A stretch of DNA of 64,000 nucleotides. Origin: Notamacropus eugenii. Lineage: Eukaryota > Chordata > Mammalia > Diprotodontia > Macropodidae. Below the pieces are notes generated by a model. The model had not been told where the DNA came from, searched no databases, and saw nothing but the letters and a program-made list of their open reading frames with translations. The stretch's first letter is position 1; the number at the start of each line of letters is the position of its first letter. The position numbers and the translations under genes were made by a program. Location: the NCBI RefSeq assembly GCF_028372415.1, contig NC_092872.1, positions 393,751,853 through 393,815,852 on the forward strand, read 5' to 3'. Positions 10,840 to 21,315 of this stretch are shown here, piece after piece.

Positions 10840-11172
10840 TTATGAATAATATGGAATGTGGTATATCCATTCTATATTGTTTAGCACACAATAGGTTTTC
10901 ATTTCATTACCTTTGAAATGTGACCCATTGCCACTTTGAATGTGCATTGAGTTTCCATAATGTAGACTTATGCTATCTAGAGTTTTACAGGTATTTTTCT
11001 GGGTCACATTCTTACAGGGACAAGTCACTAGTACACCTGAGTAGGTGACAACACAAGTACGTATAAATTTGCTTTCTTTATCTTGGAGTAGGAGTACAAC
11101 ATAATCTATCTGCCAAATTTGGGCTGGTATTTTTCCATTTGCCATCTCTTCAGTTACTACCAGAGGAACCAT
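10840..11172 (-). pseudogene. ERV-L integrase core remnant
   Basis: The 110-codon piece contains IWQIDYVVLL (first catalytic aspartate of the DDE core), then a degraded second-aspartate region (HIQSGNGSHFKGNEMK, where the expected aspartate before NG is Ser-Gly) and IEWIYHIPYYS leading towards the glutamate region, where the frame breaks. Integrase joins viral DNA to the host chromosome. The altered catalytic site and the stops make this copy inactive. Confidence 0.8.
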
Positions 11173-11275
11173 TTATTCCCTTTCCAACTGACATACGTAA
11201 CATTCTTCTGCTACTTGTTTTAAAAATTAATAAGATACTAATATCTTAGTCTTATGTCCACTGGAATATATGACA

Positions 11276-11786
11276 TTATCCTCCTTGTTCTGTTTTGATA
11301 GCTTGATGTGCTGCCATGAATTCAGCATGTTGATTACTTCCACTTATCCCAGTACTTTCCAAAGTCCACCTAGTACATGAATTGTAGGCTATCGCTTTCC
11401 AGTGTCTTTTGTGGCCCAAATATTTTGCTGTCCCATCAGTAAACCATGCATGTCTCTTTTGTTCTTCAGTTAATCCATCATATCCCTCATTTGCTTTTAC
11501 CAAGGATTATACCAACAGTTGGTATACTAGCCTCTTGTGCATGTCCAATTCTGTGAGAAGCTGGGGTACTCATTACCCAGGTCATAATCAGAGTTCCTGG
11601 CCTTAATATTACCTCATGGCCCAAAGTCACTTGTTCAGTCTCTACCAAAGCCCAATATGCAGCTAACAACTGCTTTTCAAAAGGAGTATATTGAATTCTA
11701 GTTGAAAGAAATTTCCTAGACCAAAATCCTAAGGGTACATTTAGTATTTTGTTCTTTTTGCCATAAACTCCAGTTTGCATATCCAT
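11276..11786 (-). pseudogene. ERV-L RNase H and RT connection remnant
   Basis: Two minus-strand pieces in different registers. 11487-11786 contains the RT connection with LGFWSRKFLSTRIQYTPFEKQ and LLAAYWALVETE. 11276-11503 holds the RNase H start WFTDGTAKYLG (catalytic Asp) and SNQHAEFMAAHQAIK (catalytic Glu region). RNase H would remove the RNA strand during reverse transcription. A frameshift near 11490 and a later stop break the domain. Confidence 0.8.
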
Positions 11787-11960
11787 CCTGTACAGTCACT
11801 TGTAATACCACCAGGCCATTTTCATAGGCCATAAATCTAGGATTAACTGTATAGTAGCCTTTGTTTCTTCAAAAGCTTTACTCTGCTCAAGTCCTCAATG
11901 AAATTCATATTTTTTCCTAGTAATTTTATATAAGGGTTTCAAAATTTGTGCCAGATAATC

Positions 11961-12521
11961 CTATAAAGTTTTGGGCCTCTTTCTTATTGGTGGGAATAGG
12001 AAAATCCTGAATCTTTTGTCAGATTTGTGGGAGAACCTCTCACAGCTCCTTATTCTATTATACACCCCAAATTTTATAGTTTGAGCTGGCCCTTGAATCT
12101 TTAAAGGGCTACTTTTCCACCTTTTGCTTTTCATATGCTCAATGAAAAGTGTCAAACTCTTCTCTACTTCTTTTAAATTTTTTCCCTGTATCATAATATC
12201 ATCTATGTAGTGGGTAGGCTGTACGTCAGGTAGCTCTAATTCATCCAAATGTTCAGCCACAATCCTATGACAAATAGTAGGGCTATGCACATATCTTTGT
12301 GGCAAGCATGTAAAAGTATATTGTTAGCCCTGCCAAGTGAAAGCAAATTGGTCCCATTGTTTAGAATCTATTGGGATAGTAAAGAAAGCATTGGCTAAAT
12401 CAACAACTGTGTAATAAGTCCTATCATATTTCTGGATCCTTTCTATTAAGGTAATGGTATCTGGTACAGTAGCATACAAGGGAGGAGTCACCTTATTCAA
12501 TTGTCTGCAATCCACTGTCAT
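11961..12521 (-). pseudogene. ERV-L reverse transcriptase remnant
   Basis: Two pieces on one strand separated by a stop at 12322-12324. The upstream piece (12324-12521) has DCRQLNKVT and the palm motif A VVDLANAFFTIPID. The downstream piece (11961-12305) has SPTICHRIVAEHL and THYIDDIMIQG, the YxDD catalytic box as YIDD. The thumb is frameshifted. Order and motifs are those of a retroviral RT between protease and RNase H. Confidence 0.85.
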
Positions 12522-12585
12522 CCTTCATGTCCTATCTGACTTTTGTACTGGCCAGACAGGATTATTCCATAAAGTGTTGTAGGAG

Positions 12586-13050
12586 CTAACACTCCTGCCT
12601 CAACACATTTTTGTATAGTATTATTAATTTCATCTTACATACCTGGCACATGATACTCCTTAAAATGCTTTCTTCAGAAGTTTCAGGTAAAGTGATTGGG
12701 TCCATTTTTATTTTACTCACTAAAACTGTGTTAATTCCTACCTTCCTTAGTGCAAATTTGTATCTTCCCTCAGGTAAATTTAAAGTCGTATGTGTCAATA
12801 TATGTATTCCAATGATCTCTTCAGGAATGGGTACGGTCACCATGATATATTCTTCCTTAGGTAATTGTCCAATTTTCATAATTAGTTTGACTAGTCTGGC
12901 TGATATTTCAGTCCCTCCAAGTCCTGTGATGGTGATGGGAGTTCCAGGTTTAAACTTATCAAGATATCCATAAATAAGGGAGCCCTCTGTCCCAGTATCT
13001 ATTAATGCCCTAGTTATAGTATTTGATTCATTTTTCCAACATATCATCAA
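12586..13050 (-). pseudogene. ERV-L aspartic protease remnant
   Basis: A 154-codon piece with the active-site motif ALIDTGTEGSLIYG, a flap-like GLGGTEI and a GIHILTHTTL motif in place of the usual GRDLL. Retroviral protease cleaves Gag and Pol polyproteins as a dimer. The DTG triad is kept, but the flanking gag and pol frames are broken. Confidence 0.8.
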
Positions 13051-14771
13051 ATTGATATGAGGTTTGTAATTTCATCTGTGTATTTGTTTAATCTGAACTG
13101 AGGTTTGACCAATTTCCTATTCTCCCTAAAGGTGTGACAAATTTGGATACAAGAGTTCAGGAGGATCTGTAGGGGCAGTTCTTACTTCTCTGTTCTGTCT
13201 AGTATCAAGCCCCTTTTCTCAGTACATTTTGTATAGTTCATTAGTTGACATACCTTCTATGCTTCTAGACAATTTTTATCAATCTATTCTGACTTTGAAT
13301 CTGCTGACTATTTATCCTTCTCTCTTGAGGAAATTGATCTTTCCTCAGCCCCCTAAGTCACTTAGCTGTGAAGTTTGTGCAGCACCTATGAAAGAGGATG
13401 TCCTATTTCCTCAATTAGTAGATCCAGAACTAGTGGCTTGTAAGCAGGAGGATCCATCTTCACTATTATATTCTCATGACAAACAGTTAAGGGGGTATCA
13501 TAGTGCGCATCTGTGTTCCCAATCATTATGGTAGTCTTCATTACCTTCTCCTTTAACTTTCTTATACAGTCCCTAAGTGAATACTATGATCTATCTCCAT
13601 TAGACCACATAGAGTCAGTAGGATACTGCTTACTGCATTTTTCTGAAGCCAAAGTTAACAGATTAGTTGTATTGTTACCTCCTTGCATGTTGTAAACTCT
13701 AAAAGCTTGTTGTACAAAAGGTTTCTAATACCTGTATATTTGTATGTATATTCATCTTTCATTGTCGAAGACCATGCCATCAGAGAAATCATGACATAAT
13801 TTGAGCTTGACTTTGTTTTGAGTGAGGGAGGGCTGTGCAGGTCACCAGCCTCACTTCTCCTGCAGAGTCATCTGGATCCAGAGACCAGATATTCATCAGG
13901 ATGACTGGAGATGACCCAGGATGAAGCAACTGGGGTGAAGTAACTTGCCCAAGGTTATACAGCTAACACCTATAACTGTCAAGAAACCCATACCCTCTAT
14001 AGATACTCCTCTGACCCCTTCATCACTGATTCTCACCATTCAAGATATTAACGATTCAGCAATCTTTTGGGTGAATCAACTCAAAACATCTCTGACCTCA
14101 TGCTGAGTAAAATCCTAAATTATTTTCCTAAACATTGTATTCCTTGCTTGGTTCTCTGGTTTTCACCTGAATATGGGGCAAGTTTCTGCCTGAGAAGCTT
14201 CTCCTTCTAACATTGTTTCATTTTCCAATGATAACTTTGTTACATTTCCCCCCTCTGCACTCTCCATGACAGTTGTCACTGTGACAACTAGGCTGGGTCT
14301 TTATAAAGATTGTATGCACACTTCTTTTGCCAGTTTTCTCTCCTTCTGAGCTAAATGAGCAACTTTTTTTTTCTACCACCTGAGACCCTCCAGCTTGCTC
14401 TTTTAAAGGAGAGCCTAAATGCTGAGAATTCCCAAACAAACTAACACTCTTTTTTATCTGCATTTTTTTCCTTCAGTACCTTGTCTCTGCTTTTACACAT
14501 AATATGGTGATCTGTTAATAAAATCTAGCCTCTCCTACACACCCCTGCCAATTCTTTCCCTGGTTTTATTGGTATTCCTTGTAAACTCCTTTCTAACTCT
14601 CTAGGTTCCCCCTTCTGTAACCTCGGTTTCTGGTTTTCATAGGGTCCAGTGCTTTTAATGCATTCCCTTGCTAAGGAGGAATAAGGTAAATCCTTTCATC
14701 CTGGGATATCGGTTTCTTCCTCTAAATCCCTTTTTCCTCCAAATAGAGATTTTATACCCTTCAATCCTTTT
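13051..14771 (-). other. Decayed gag and leader region of ERV-L
   Basis: By position this is where gag and the leader should lie. Only short broken minus-strand frames remain (for example 14218-14463) and I recognise no capsid or zinc-knuckle motif. A SINE is inserted at about 13760-13933. No convincing primer-binding site lies next to LTR C, so the internal 5' end is mutated or deleted. Confidence 0.5.
13760..13985 (-). mobile_element. Marsupial SINE, chimeric tail
   Basis: Matches 49545-49770 in the opposite orientation (shared phrases gaccatgccatcagagaaat, gggctgtgcaggtcaccagc, tcatcaggatgactgg). After about 13933 it departs from that copy and continues with a MIR/CORE-like phrase, gaagtaacttgcccaaggtt. 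The family name is uncertain. Confidence 0.65.
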
Positions 14772-15235
14772 TGTGATGCCAAATGTATTGCCAAGGCAAT
14801 ATTTGCAACTTTGATGGTGACTATGAGTGTGCTGGCGTAGTTCTGAATCACAAAGTGTAACAGACTGTCCACACAGAAGGCAGAGGAAATCATTTATTTA
14901 GACACCAGAACGCCAAATCCACCATAGCAACCAAGAAATCAATACACATTAGCACTGCAGGGGACAAAACCATTCCTAAGCCTTCCTTTCCCCTCCCCCT
15001 CCTGGGGCCTTCTCACAAACAAACACTCACAACACTAACTTTGCCTACCTGTGTTCTCTCCCCTCTGCCCTAACTGCTCTCACCAACTTCCTCCCAGCTC
15101 TGCTCCACCGTTCTTGTTCCACCTGTTCAGCAAGCTCCTCCTACCACATGTGATTTAAGCTTTCATGTGATTTAAGCAGGTCACTTGGGTCTATTAATGA
15201 ATGGGAAAGATCTTCCCATTTAAGTTACCATTACA
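14772..15235 (-). repeat. ERV-L 5' LTR (C)
   Basis: Plus-strand ends tgtgatgcc and ttaccattaca. It aligns along its length with LTR A and the solo LTR at 36157. The following 148 bp (15236-15383) is flank also found at 9171-9303. Confidence 0.8.
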
Positions 15236-15383
15236 GCAGTGTTCTGCAACTTCTGGTCTCAGTTGCCAAGTGTGGCCAGAATCACTCAGCTAGTATGTGT
15301 CGGGTCACCCTTACTTTAAAGTGCCAGTCCTTTATCTACTATGCTTATTGCTTTTGTCTTCCATTGCCCAACCCAACTTCAAA

Positions 15384-15949
15384 GTCCTTGAAATTATTTT
15401 TATTGTTATTCTCTCTCACATTCATGATTGTACATATTTGATCTCACTTTCTCTTCCAGTCTTACCTTCCCAGGCCAGACAAAACTATCACAGTTTTGTC
15501 CTTGCCCACTTCATTTGTTCTCTTGGTTTGTCTCTGACATTTATTTATAGCAACCTTTCTCACAAATATTCGCTTAAATCAACCTTTTCTTATAACAGTG
15601 ATCTTATCATGTGATCTTGTAGGAGTCTTCTGAAGGAGGTACTTGGTGTTGACTTTTATTTTTTTCTTATAGCATTCTCCAGAATATGATCTGCTTTGGG
15701 ATGCTCTAGTGCCTATTCTATTCATCCACTTTGTGTTTATGGGTTCTTTTTTATTCTTTCTACATATATCATACAAGGTGGTCTTTAAGGAGTACAAACC
15801 TGTTGTTTCTTCTACTAGTCCATATGTTAGTGCAATTACAAGCTTTCCCCATATCTCTTTACCTTTCATTTGTTTTTAGAATAAATTTCTTCTGAAGAAG
15901 GATATTCTTACAAATAGCAAAGAAGTTGTAAAAGTTTGGTACAGGCTGC
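15384..15949. other. No recognised feature
   Basis: AT-rich sequence between the proviral flank and an L2 piece. I see no repeat, RNA gene or coding frame that I can support. Confidence 0.4.
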
Positions 15950-16440
15950 TCTGTACACGAGGCTCAATACTACTTTTTCTCCTTTATTAGCATGTCTTTC
16001 CTTGTATATACATCTACCCTCTGAACCTGTCTTCCCCTGTTATCCTACCCCTTCCCCAAGACCACCTAAGCTACCCTATCGGTTCCTCAAACACAACAAT
16101 ATGACATTGTATACTATGACATATTACTCCTGATGTAACACTTTATTTACTGCTCTTCATAACTGGAAGGCACTTCCTCATTGTTTTCTCCATTCAAGAC
16201 TCAATTAAAATCTTTCCTTTCCCCCACACTGTCAGTGCCTTCTTTCTAGGACTATTTCTCCTTTACATTGAACTTATCTTGTATATACATAGTATTTTGC
16301 TTATTGTATCTACCATGAGAATTTGAGCTCCTTGCAAAAACATTCTGTGTTTATGGCTTGGTATTTATCCTAGGCACAGTGAGTGCTTGGCACTTATTCA
16401 GCATTAAATTAATTCTTGTTAACTGACTGGCTAATTGATT
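15950..16440 (+). mobile_element. L2-like 3' end fragment
   Basis: Diverged plus-strand sequence with L2 3' end phrases in order: actggaaggcacttcctc, caagactcaattaaaatc, then a terminal part with gagctccttgcaaaaac and gcacagtgagtgcttggcac. Old and non-coding. Confidence 0.5.
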
Positions 16441-17514
16441 TTTACTCATTGACATCATCTTTTCACACTCTCATGTCTTTTTTTTCTCAGTTTCAGTCAC
16501 TGAGACTTTGGATGGGAACTTAGTGAGAAGAATGATATGTAGAAACTATACTAAGTTTGAGTTCACTGTCTCTAGAGGTCAAGGTGGTATAGTGGAAAGT
16601 ATGTTACTTAGGTGGTGAGGGAAGAGGGAATGTTTGGATTTTTTTGTTTTTGTTATATCTGGGGAGTAAACACCCCTTTCAAAATACTATTTGATAATAA
16701 ATGCTAAAGTGGAACTGGCACTAGTTAGTCAGTGGTACCTAATGATGTGGGAGCTTGAGTTGATAGCATTAGAAAAAGATACTGTGAACCCCTCATTGTT
16801 ACCCTTACCACAGTACAAAGTGAGAGGTGCACAACAGGTGTTTAATTAATGTGTTTTTGATTGATTGGGCCTGAAAAGCTTGACTTCTGCTCAGAGAAGA
16901 AACTTTCCTGAAGTGCCCATTCTCATTAATTGGAAACCATTGTATGATACCTCCTATATACTCCTACCCCTATGGGAATGTGCCAAAATGTCCTTTGAGC
17001 ATTCATTATCCTTCAATGCTTTATCTCTATTCTCCTAAGGCAGGGTAAAAGCAGAAGCAAAACAAAACCAAATTAACAAATAACCAAAGCACATTCCTCT
17101 CTCCTTTCTAGACTTGACCAGAAAATAATGCATCTCGAGGATCCCTCATTTCTCTTCACTTTTCTCTCCACCAAAAACATTTTCCTGTACTATTTCACTT
17201 CAGAAAAAAAAAATTAATTAGGGAACGTGATTTTATACCCAGAAATATTAAATGAATTCTTTCCTATTTTCTCCTTTGGCCCCCTTAATCCTTTTGATCC
17301 AAGGTTCTTTGTCTACAAAAATGTTTCCCTTTTTATTCCCTCACAAAATATGAAAGCTGTTTTTTTTCCTTTAAAGAAAAAAACCAACAGAAGTTGTTCA
17401 GCTCTAGATGCACTGGTTTCTTAGCTGATCTTTCTTACTTATGCATTTTTCTTGTGGTTCTTTAGTTTAAAGTATTTATATACTTGGTGCCGTGCTAATG
17501 TCTGATTTATTTTG
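16441..17514. other. No recognised feature
   Basis: Unique-looking AT-rich DNA. Open frames are short and lack recognisable domains. Confidence 0.4.
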
Positions 17515-17665
17515 GAGTGGCTTGGAGAGGCAGAATACATAGATAGCTGCACTTAGAGCCAGGAAGAACCAGGTTCAAGACCTGGCTCAGACACATAGTG
17601 GCTGTGGGATTCTGGGCCAGTCACTTAACCTTTCAGAGACCCAGGTACTTCTCTAAGATTATAAA
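17515..17665 (-). mobile_element. CORE-SINE/MIR fragment
   Basis: Reverse-oriented SINE phrases: agccaggaagaaccaggttc, ctggctcagacacatagtgg and gggccagtcacttaacc. Confidence 0.6.
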
Positions 17666-17770
17666 TTGTAGAAGAGGGATGATGTGCAATGTTAAAGGAA
17701 GTTTCCTTTTCCTGAGTTCCCCATACCAATAAAATCACAATTTAAGTCCGAACTTCCCCTTACCCCCAAC

Positions 17771-17773
<3 letters not shown>

Positions 17774-17849
<76 letters not shown>

Positions 17850-18062
17850 GGAGACAGAGAGACAGAGAGACAGAGAGACAGAAGGAGACAGAAAGAGACA
17901 GAGAGACAGAGAGAGACAGAGACAGAGAGACAGAGACAGAGACAGACAGAGAGACACACACACACAGAGACAGAGAGAAAGGCAGATACAGAGAGAGAGA
18001 AAGACAGATACAGAGAGACAGACAGACAGAGACAGAGAGAGAAAGAGAGAGACAAAGAGAAC
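17774..18062. repeat. GA microsatellite grading into GACA repeats
   Basis: A pure (GA)n tract of about 75 bp is followed by about 210 bp of imperfect GAGACA repeats. Three overlapping minus-strand Ser/Leu-rich open frames (17692-18185) are by-products of this repeat. Confidence 0.95.
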
Positions 18063-18396
18063 AAAGGAATAGGAATGTCTTGAATTCTTTTCTTTTTCTG
18101 GGAGTTTTTCTTTCTTTTTTGATGATTTAGTTTGCCTTTGCAGAATGTTATTTTGAGAGTTTAATTTTCTTTGCTTTCGGGGCATAATGTATTACCATTT
18201 TCCCTTGGTTTCTTATAAACTAGTAGATCTAAATGATTCAGATTTATTTTCACTGGTATGTGAAAGTCTTTTTTCTGTCAGCCTGAATTATTATTACATT
18301 TTGACACTGTAGTTCTAAAGTTAGTACACAACATTTCTTGGTGAATTAAAAAAGGGAATTCTGCCGGTGATCTGTAGAGTCTTTTCATCTGTATTT
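18063..18396. other. No recognised feature
   Basis: Short AT-rich spacer between the microsatellite and the HAL1 target site. Confidence 0.4.
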
Positions 18397-19403
18397 TGCT
18401 TTTTCTTTTCATTTCTTTTTTTTTTTTATTAAACTTTTAACATTTATTTTCACACAATTTTGGGTTACAAATTTTCTCCCCTTTCCCCCCCCCTCCCCCA
18501 GACCCAAGTTTTCTAATTGCCCTTGTGACCTATCTGTTCTCTTCTCTATCCTCCCTCCCTGCCCTTGTCTCCGTCTTCTCTTTTGTCCTGTAGGGCCGGA
18601 TAGCTTTCTTGACCCCTTAACCTGTATTTCTTGTTACCCAGTGGTAAGAACATTACATTTGGTCCTAACACTTTGAGTTCCAACTTCTTTAGCTCCCTCC
18701 CTCTCTACCCCTTCCCCTTGGAAGACAGGCAGTTCAATATAGGCCATATCTGTTTAGTTTTGCAAATGATTTCCAGACTAGTTGTGTTGTATAGGACTAA
18801 CTATATTTCCCTCCATCCTGTCCTGTCCCCCATTACTTCTATTTTCTTATGGTCCTTTCCCTCCCCATGAGTGTCGACCTCGTATTGCATTCTCCTCCCC
18901 ATGCCCTCCCCTCTATCCTCCCCCCCATCCTGCTTGTGCCCCTGTCCCCCACTCTCCTGTATTATGAGATAGGTTTTCCTATCAGAATGAGTGTGCATTA
19001 TATTCTTTCCTTTAGTGGAATGTGATGAGAGTAGATCTCATGTTTTTCTCTTGCCTCCCCTCTTTATCCCACCACTAAGAAGTCTTTTGCTTGCCTCTTT
19101 TATGAGAGATAATTTGCCCCATATAACTTCTCCCTTTCTCCTCCCAATATTTCTCTCTCACTGCTTGATTTCATTTTTTTTTTTTTTAGTATATGATCCC
19201 ATCCTCTTCAATTCACTCTGTGCACTCTGTCTCTATGTATGTGTGCGTGTGTGCATGTGTGTGTGTGTACTCCCACCCAGTGCTCAGATACTGAAATGTT
19301 TCAAGAGTTATAAATATTGTCTTTCCATGTAGGAATGTAAAGAGTTCAACTTTAGTAAGTCCCTTATGATTTTTCTTTGCTGTTTGCCTTTTCATGGTTC
19401 TCT

Positions 19404-20501
19404 TCATTCTTGTGTTAGAAAGTCAAATTTTCTTTCCAGCTCTGGTCTTTTCATCAGGAAAATTTGAAAGTCTTCTATTTCATTGAAAGACCATTTTTTC
19501 TCCTGAAGTATTATACTCAGTTTTGCTGGGTAGGTGATTCTTGGCTTTAGTCCTAGTTCCTTTGACTTCTGGAATATCCTATTCCATTCCCTTCTATCCC
19601 TCAATGTAGAAGGTGCCAGATCTTGTACTATCCTGATTGTATTTCCACAATACTTGAATTGTTTCTTTCTAGTTGCTTGCAATATTTTCTCTTTCATCTG
19701 GGAATTCTGGAATTTGGCCACAATGCTCCTAGGAGTTTCTCTTTTTGCATCTCTTTCATGTGGTGTTCTGTGGATTCCTTGAATATTTATTTTGCCTTCT
19801 GGTTCTAGAATCTCAGGGCAGTTTTCCTTGATAATTTCGTGGAGGATGATGTCTAGGCTCTCCTTTTGATCATGGTTTTCAGGTAGTCCCAGAATTTTTA
19901 CATTGTCTCTCCTGATTCTATTTTCCAGGTCAGTTGTTTTTTCAGTAAGATATTTCACATTATCTTCCATTTTTCTAATCTGCGCGGTATGTTCTGAGAT
20001 ATCTGTCTTTCTCGAAAAGTCCAAAGCATCCATATGTACCATTCCAGATTTGAGAGATCTATTTTCTTCAGTAAGCTTTTGAATCTCCTTTTCCATTTGG
20101 TTAATTCTGCTTTTGAAAGCATTCTTCTCCTCATTGGCCCCTTGCACCTCCCTTGCCAGCTGAGTTAGGCTAGTTCTCAAGGTGCCAATTTCTTCAAGAT
20201 TTTTTTGGTTCTCCTTTAGCAGGGAGCTGATCTGTTTTTCATGCTTCTCCCTTATCCCTCTCATTTCCCTTCCCAGTCTTTCCTCCACCTCTCTAACTTG
20301 ATTTTCAAAATTCCTCTTGAGCTCTTCCATGGCCCGAGCCCATTGGGTGGGCTGGGACACAGAATCCTCGATTTCTGTGTCTTTGCCTGATGGCAAGCAT
20401 TGTTCTTCCCCATCAGAAAGGAAGGGAGGAAGTGTTTTTTCTCCGATAAAGTACCCTTCAATAGTTTTATTTCTTTTCCCTTTTCTTGGCATTTTCTCCA
20501 C
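19404..20501 (-). CDS. HAL1 ORF1 protein, intact
   Basis: A 365-codon open frame starting MEKMPRKGKRNKTIEGY. The second Met (20492) is where the related copy at 1276 begins and may be the real start. Residues about 45-175 are a coiled coil (EVQGANEEKNAFKSRINQM, EIQKLTEENRSLKSG). Then follow an RRM-like domain (DNVKILGLPENHDQKESLD) and the C-terminal domain (IHRTPHERDAKRETPRSIVA, FKYCGNTIRIVQDLAP). It is expected to bind RNA as a trimer like L1 ORF1p. No stop or frameshift occurs, which suggests a fairly recent insertion. The nearest relative in the window is the broken copy at 713-1276; the young L1 ORF1 (6436-7617) is more distant. Confidence 0.85.
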   Translation of the reverse strand: MEKMPRKGKRNKTIEGYFIGEKTLPPFLSDGEEQCLPSGKDTEIEDSVSQPTQWARAMEELKRNFENQVREVEERLGREMRGIREKHEKQISSLLKENQKNLEEIGTLRTSLTQLAREVQGANEEKNAFKSRINQMEKEIQKLTEENRSLKSGMVHMDALDFSRKTDISEHTAQIRKMEDNVKYLTEKTTDLENRIRRDNVKILGLPENHDQKESLDIILHEIIKENCPEILEPEGKINIQGIHRTPHERDAKRETPRSIVAKFQNSQMKEKILQATRKKQFKYCGNTIRIVQDLAPSTLRDRREWNRIFQKSKELGLKPRITYPAKLSIILQEKKWSFNEIEDFQIFLMKRPELERKFDFLTQE

Positions 20502-20504
20502 CTA

Positions 20505-21300
20505 GTAGCCTGACCTCTGAATGTTCTCCTCACACCCACATCGCTGCTTCCCGCCTTAGGATTTTTGGCGGGGGCAGGGCTGCTATTCAGTGTGAGAATT
20601 AAGTTCAGGTGCTGAGGTCAGGGGCAGGGCCGCCTCTCTGGCTCAATTCCCTCAGGAGGTTTATGCACAGACCTTCCACAATGGATCCAGGCTCCCGCTC
20701 GCTTGGAGAGCCCCCGTCCGCAGCCGCCTCTCAGACCCCACCTCCCGGGGTGGGCCCGAGCCATGGGGGCACCTCACTCCCCTCTCAACCCGCCAAAGAG
20801 ACTCTCTCACCTACCCCTGTCAGTCACCTGTTGGTGCGGTGCCCGTGCAGCTGCTGAAGATCCCGCCTCGGGATCCCTCTCAGAACTGTGTCTCTCGGAG
20901 CCGCGGCCGCCGTCGCTGCCGCAGGTCCGGGCTGGGCACCGTGTCTGCAGCGCGACGGACCTTTTGCGAGAGGTTTGCAGGTCCCTCTGTGGGTGGGGGG
21001 ACCTTCGTGGCCGCTGGAGATTCTGTCCCGTAGCCCTCTCGGATCTTTTTCTCATGGTGTCGCTGCCGCGGTAGGGCTGCTCTCTTCTTCCCGCCCTGGC
21101 ACCCAGTCCCTGGCGCGAAGGACCCCCCGCGAGAGGTTTGCAGGTCTTTCCGGAACAGAAATCTCCCTCGCTCCAATATTCCGTGGTCTCTGGGTGCAGA
21201 ATTCGCCCTGGGTTAGTCCCCTCTGCCGTTCTGTGGTTTGTGGGTTCGGAGCTATGTGTATGTGCGTCTTTCTACTTCGCCATCTTGGCCCCGCCCCCCC
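20505..21300 (-). promoter_or_regulatory. HAL1 5' untranslated region / promoter
   Basis: Strongly GC- and CpG-rich, with a boundary phrase cttcgccatcttgg at the 5' end. By analogy with L1 it should carry the internal promoter; no specific factor site is claimed. Several overlapping open frames on both strands arise from its composition. Confidence 0.6.
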
Positions 21301-21315
21301 TGCTTTTTATTTTCA

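Larger units (their letters stand above)
8688..15235 (-). mobile_element. Degraded ERV-L (class III) provirus
   Basis: Minus-strand provirus. In sense order: 5' LTR (14772-15235), a decayed gag region, protease, RT, RNase H, integrase, a dUTPase after integrase, a short 3' region and 3' LTR sequence. A dUTPase placed downstream of integrase, together with no recognisable env, is the known ERV-L arrangement. Every frame is broken, so it cannot act alone. The left end is complex, with a complete LTR (8688-9170), a 130-bp copy of the far-side flank, then a partial LTR (9303-9476). The bases gaagt at 8683-8687 and gcagt at 15236-15240 differ by one base and may be a decayed 5-bp TSD. Confidence 0.82.
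18412..21300 (-). mobile_element. Complete HAL1 (half-L1) element
   Basis: A 2.89-kb minus-strand element with an A-tail (plus-strand T-run at 18416-18427), a 3' noncoding region with a T/C-rich block and a TG repeat (about 19232-19269), one intact ORF1 (19404-20501) and a CpG-rich 5' region. No ORF2 sequence is present. Direct repeats tgctttttcttttca (18397-18411) and tgctttttattttca (21301-21315) differ at one base and form a 15-bp TSD. HAL1 elements are known ORF1-only L1 relatives mobilised in trans by L1 ORF2p. Confidence 0.85.

Noticed and set aside
17692..18185. Three overlapping Ser/Leu-rich minus-strand open frames
   Set aside because: They are translations of the GA/GACA microsatellite; every frame of such a repeat stays open.
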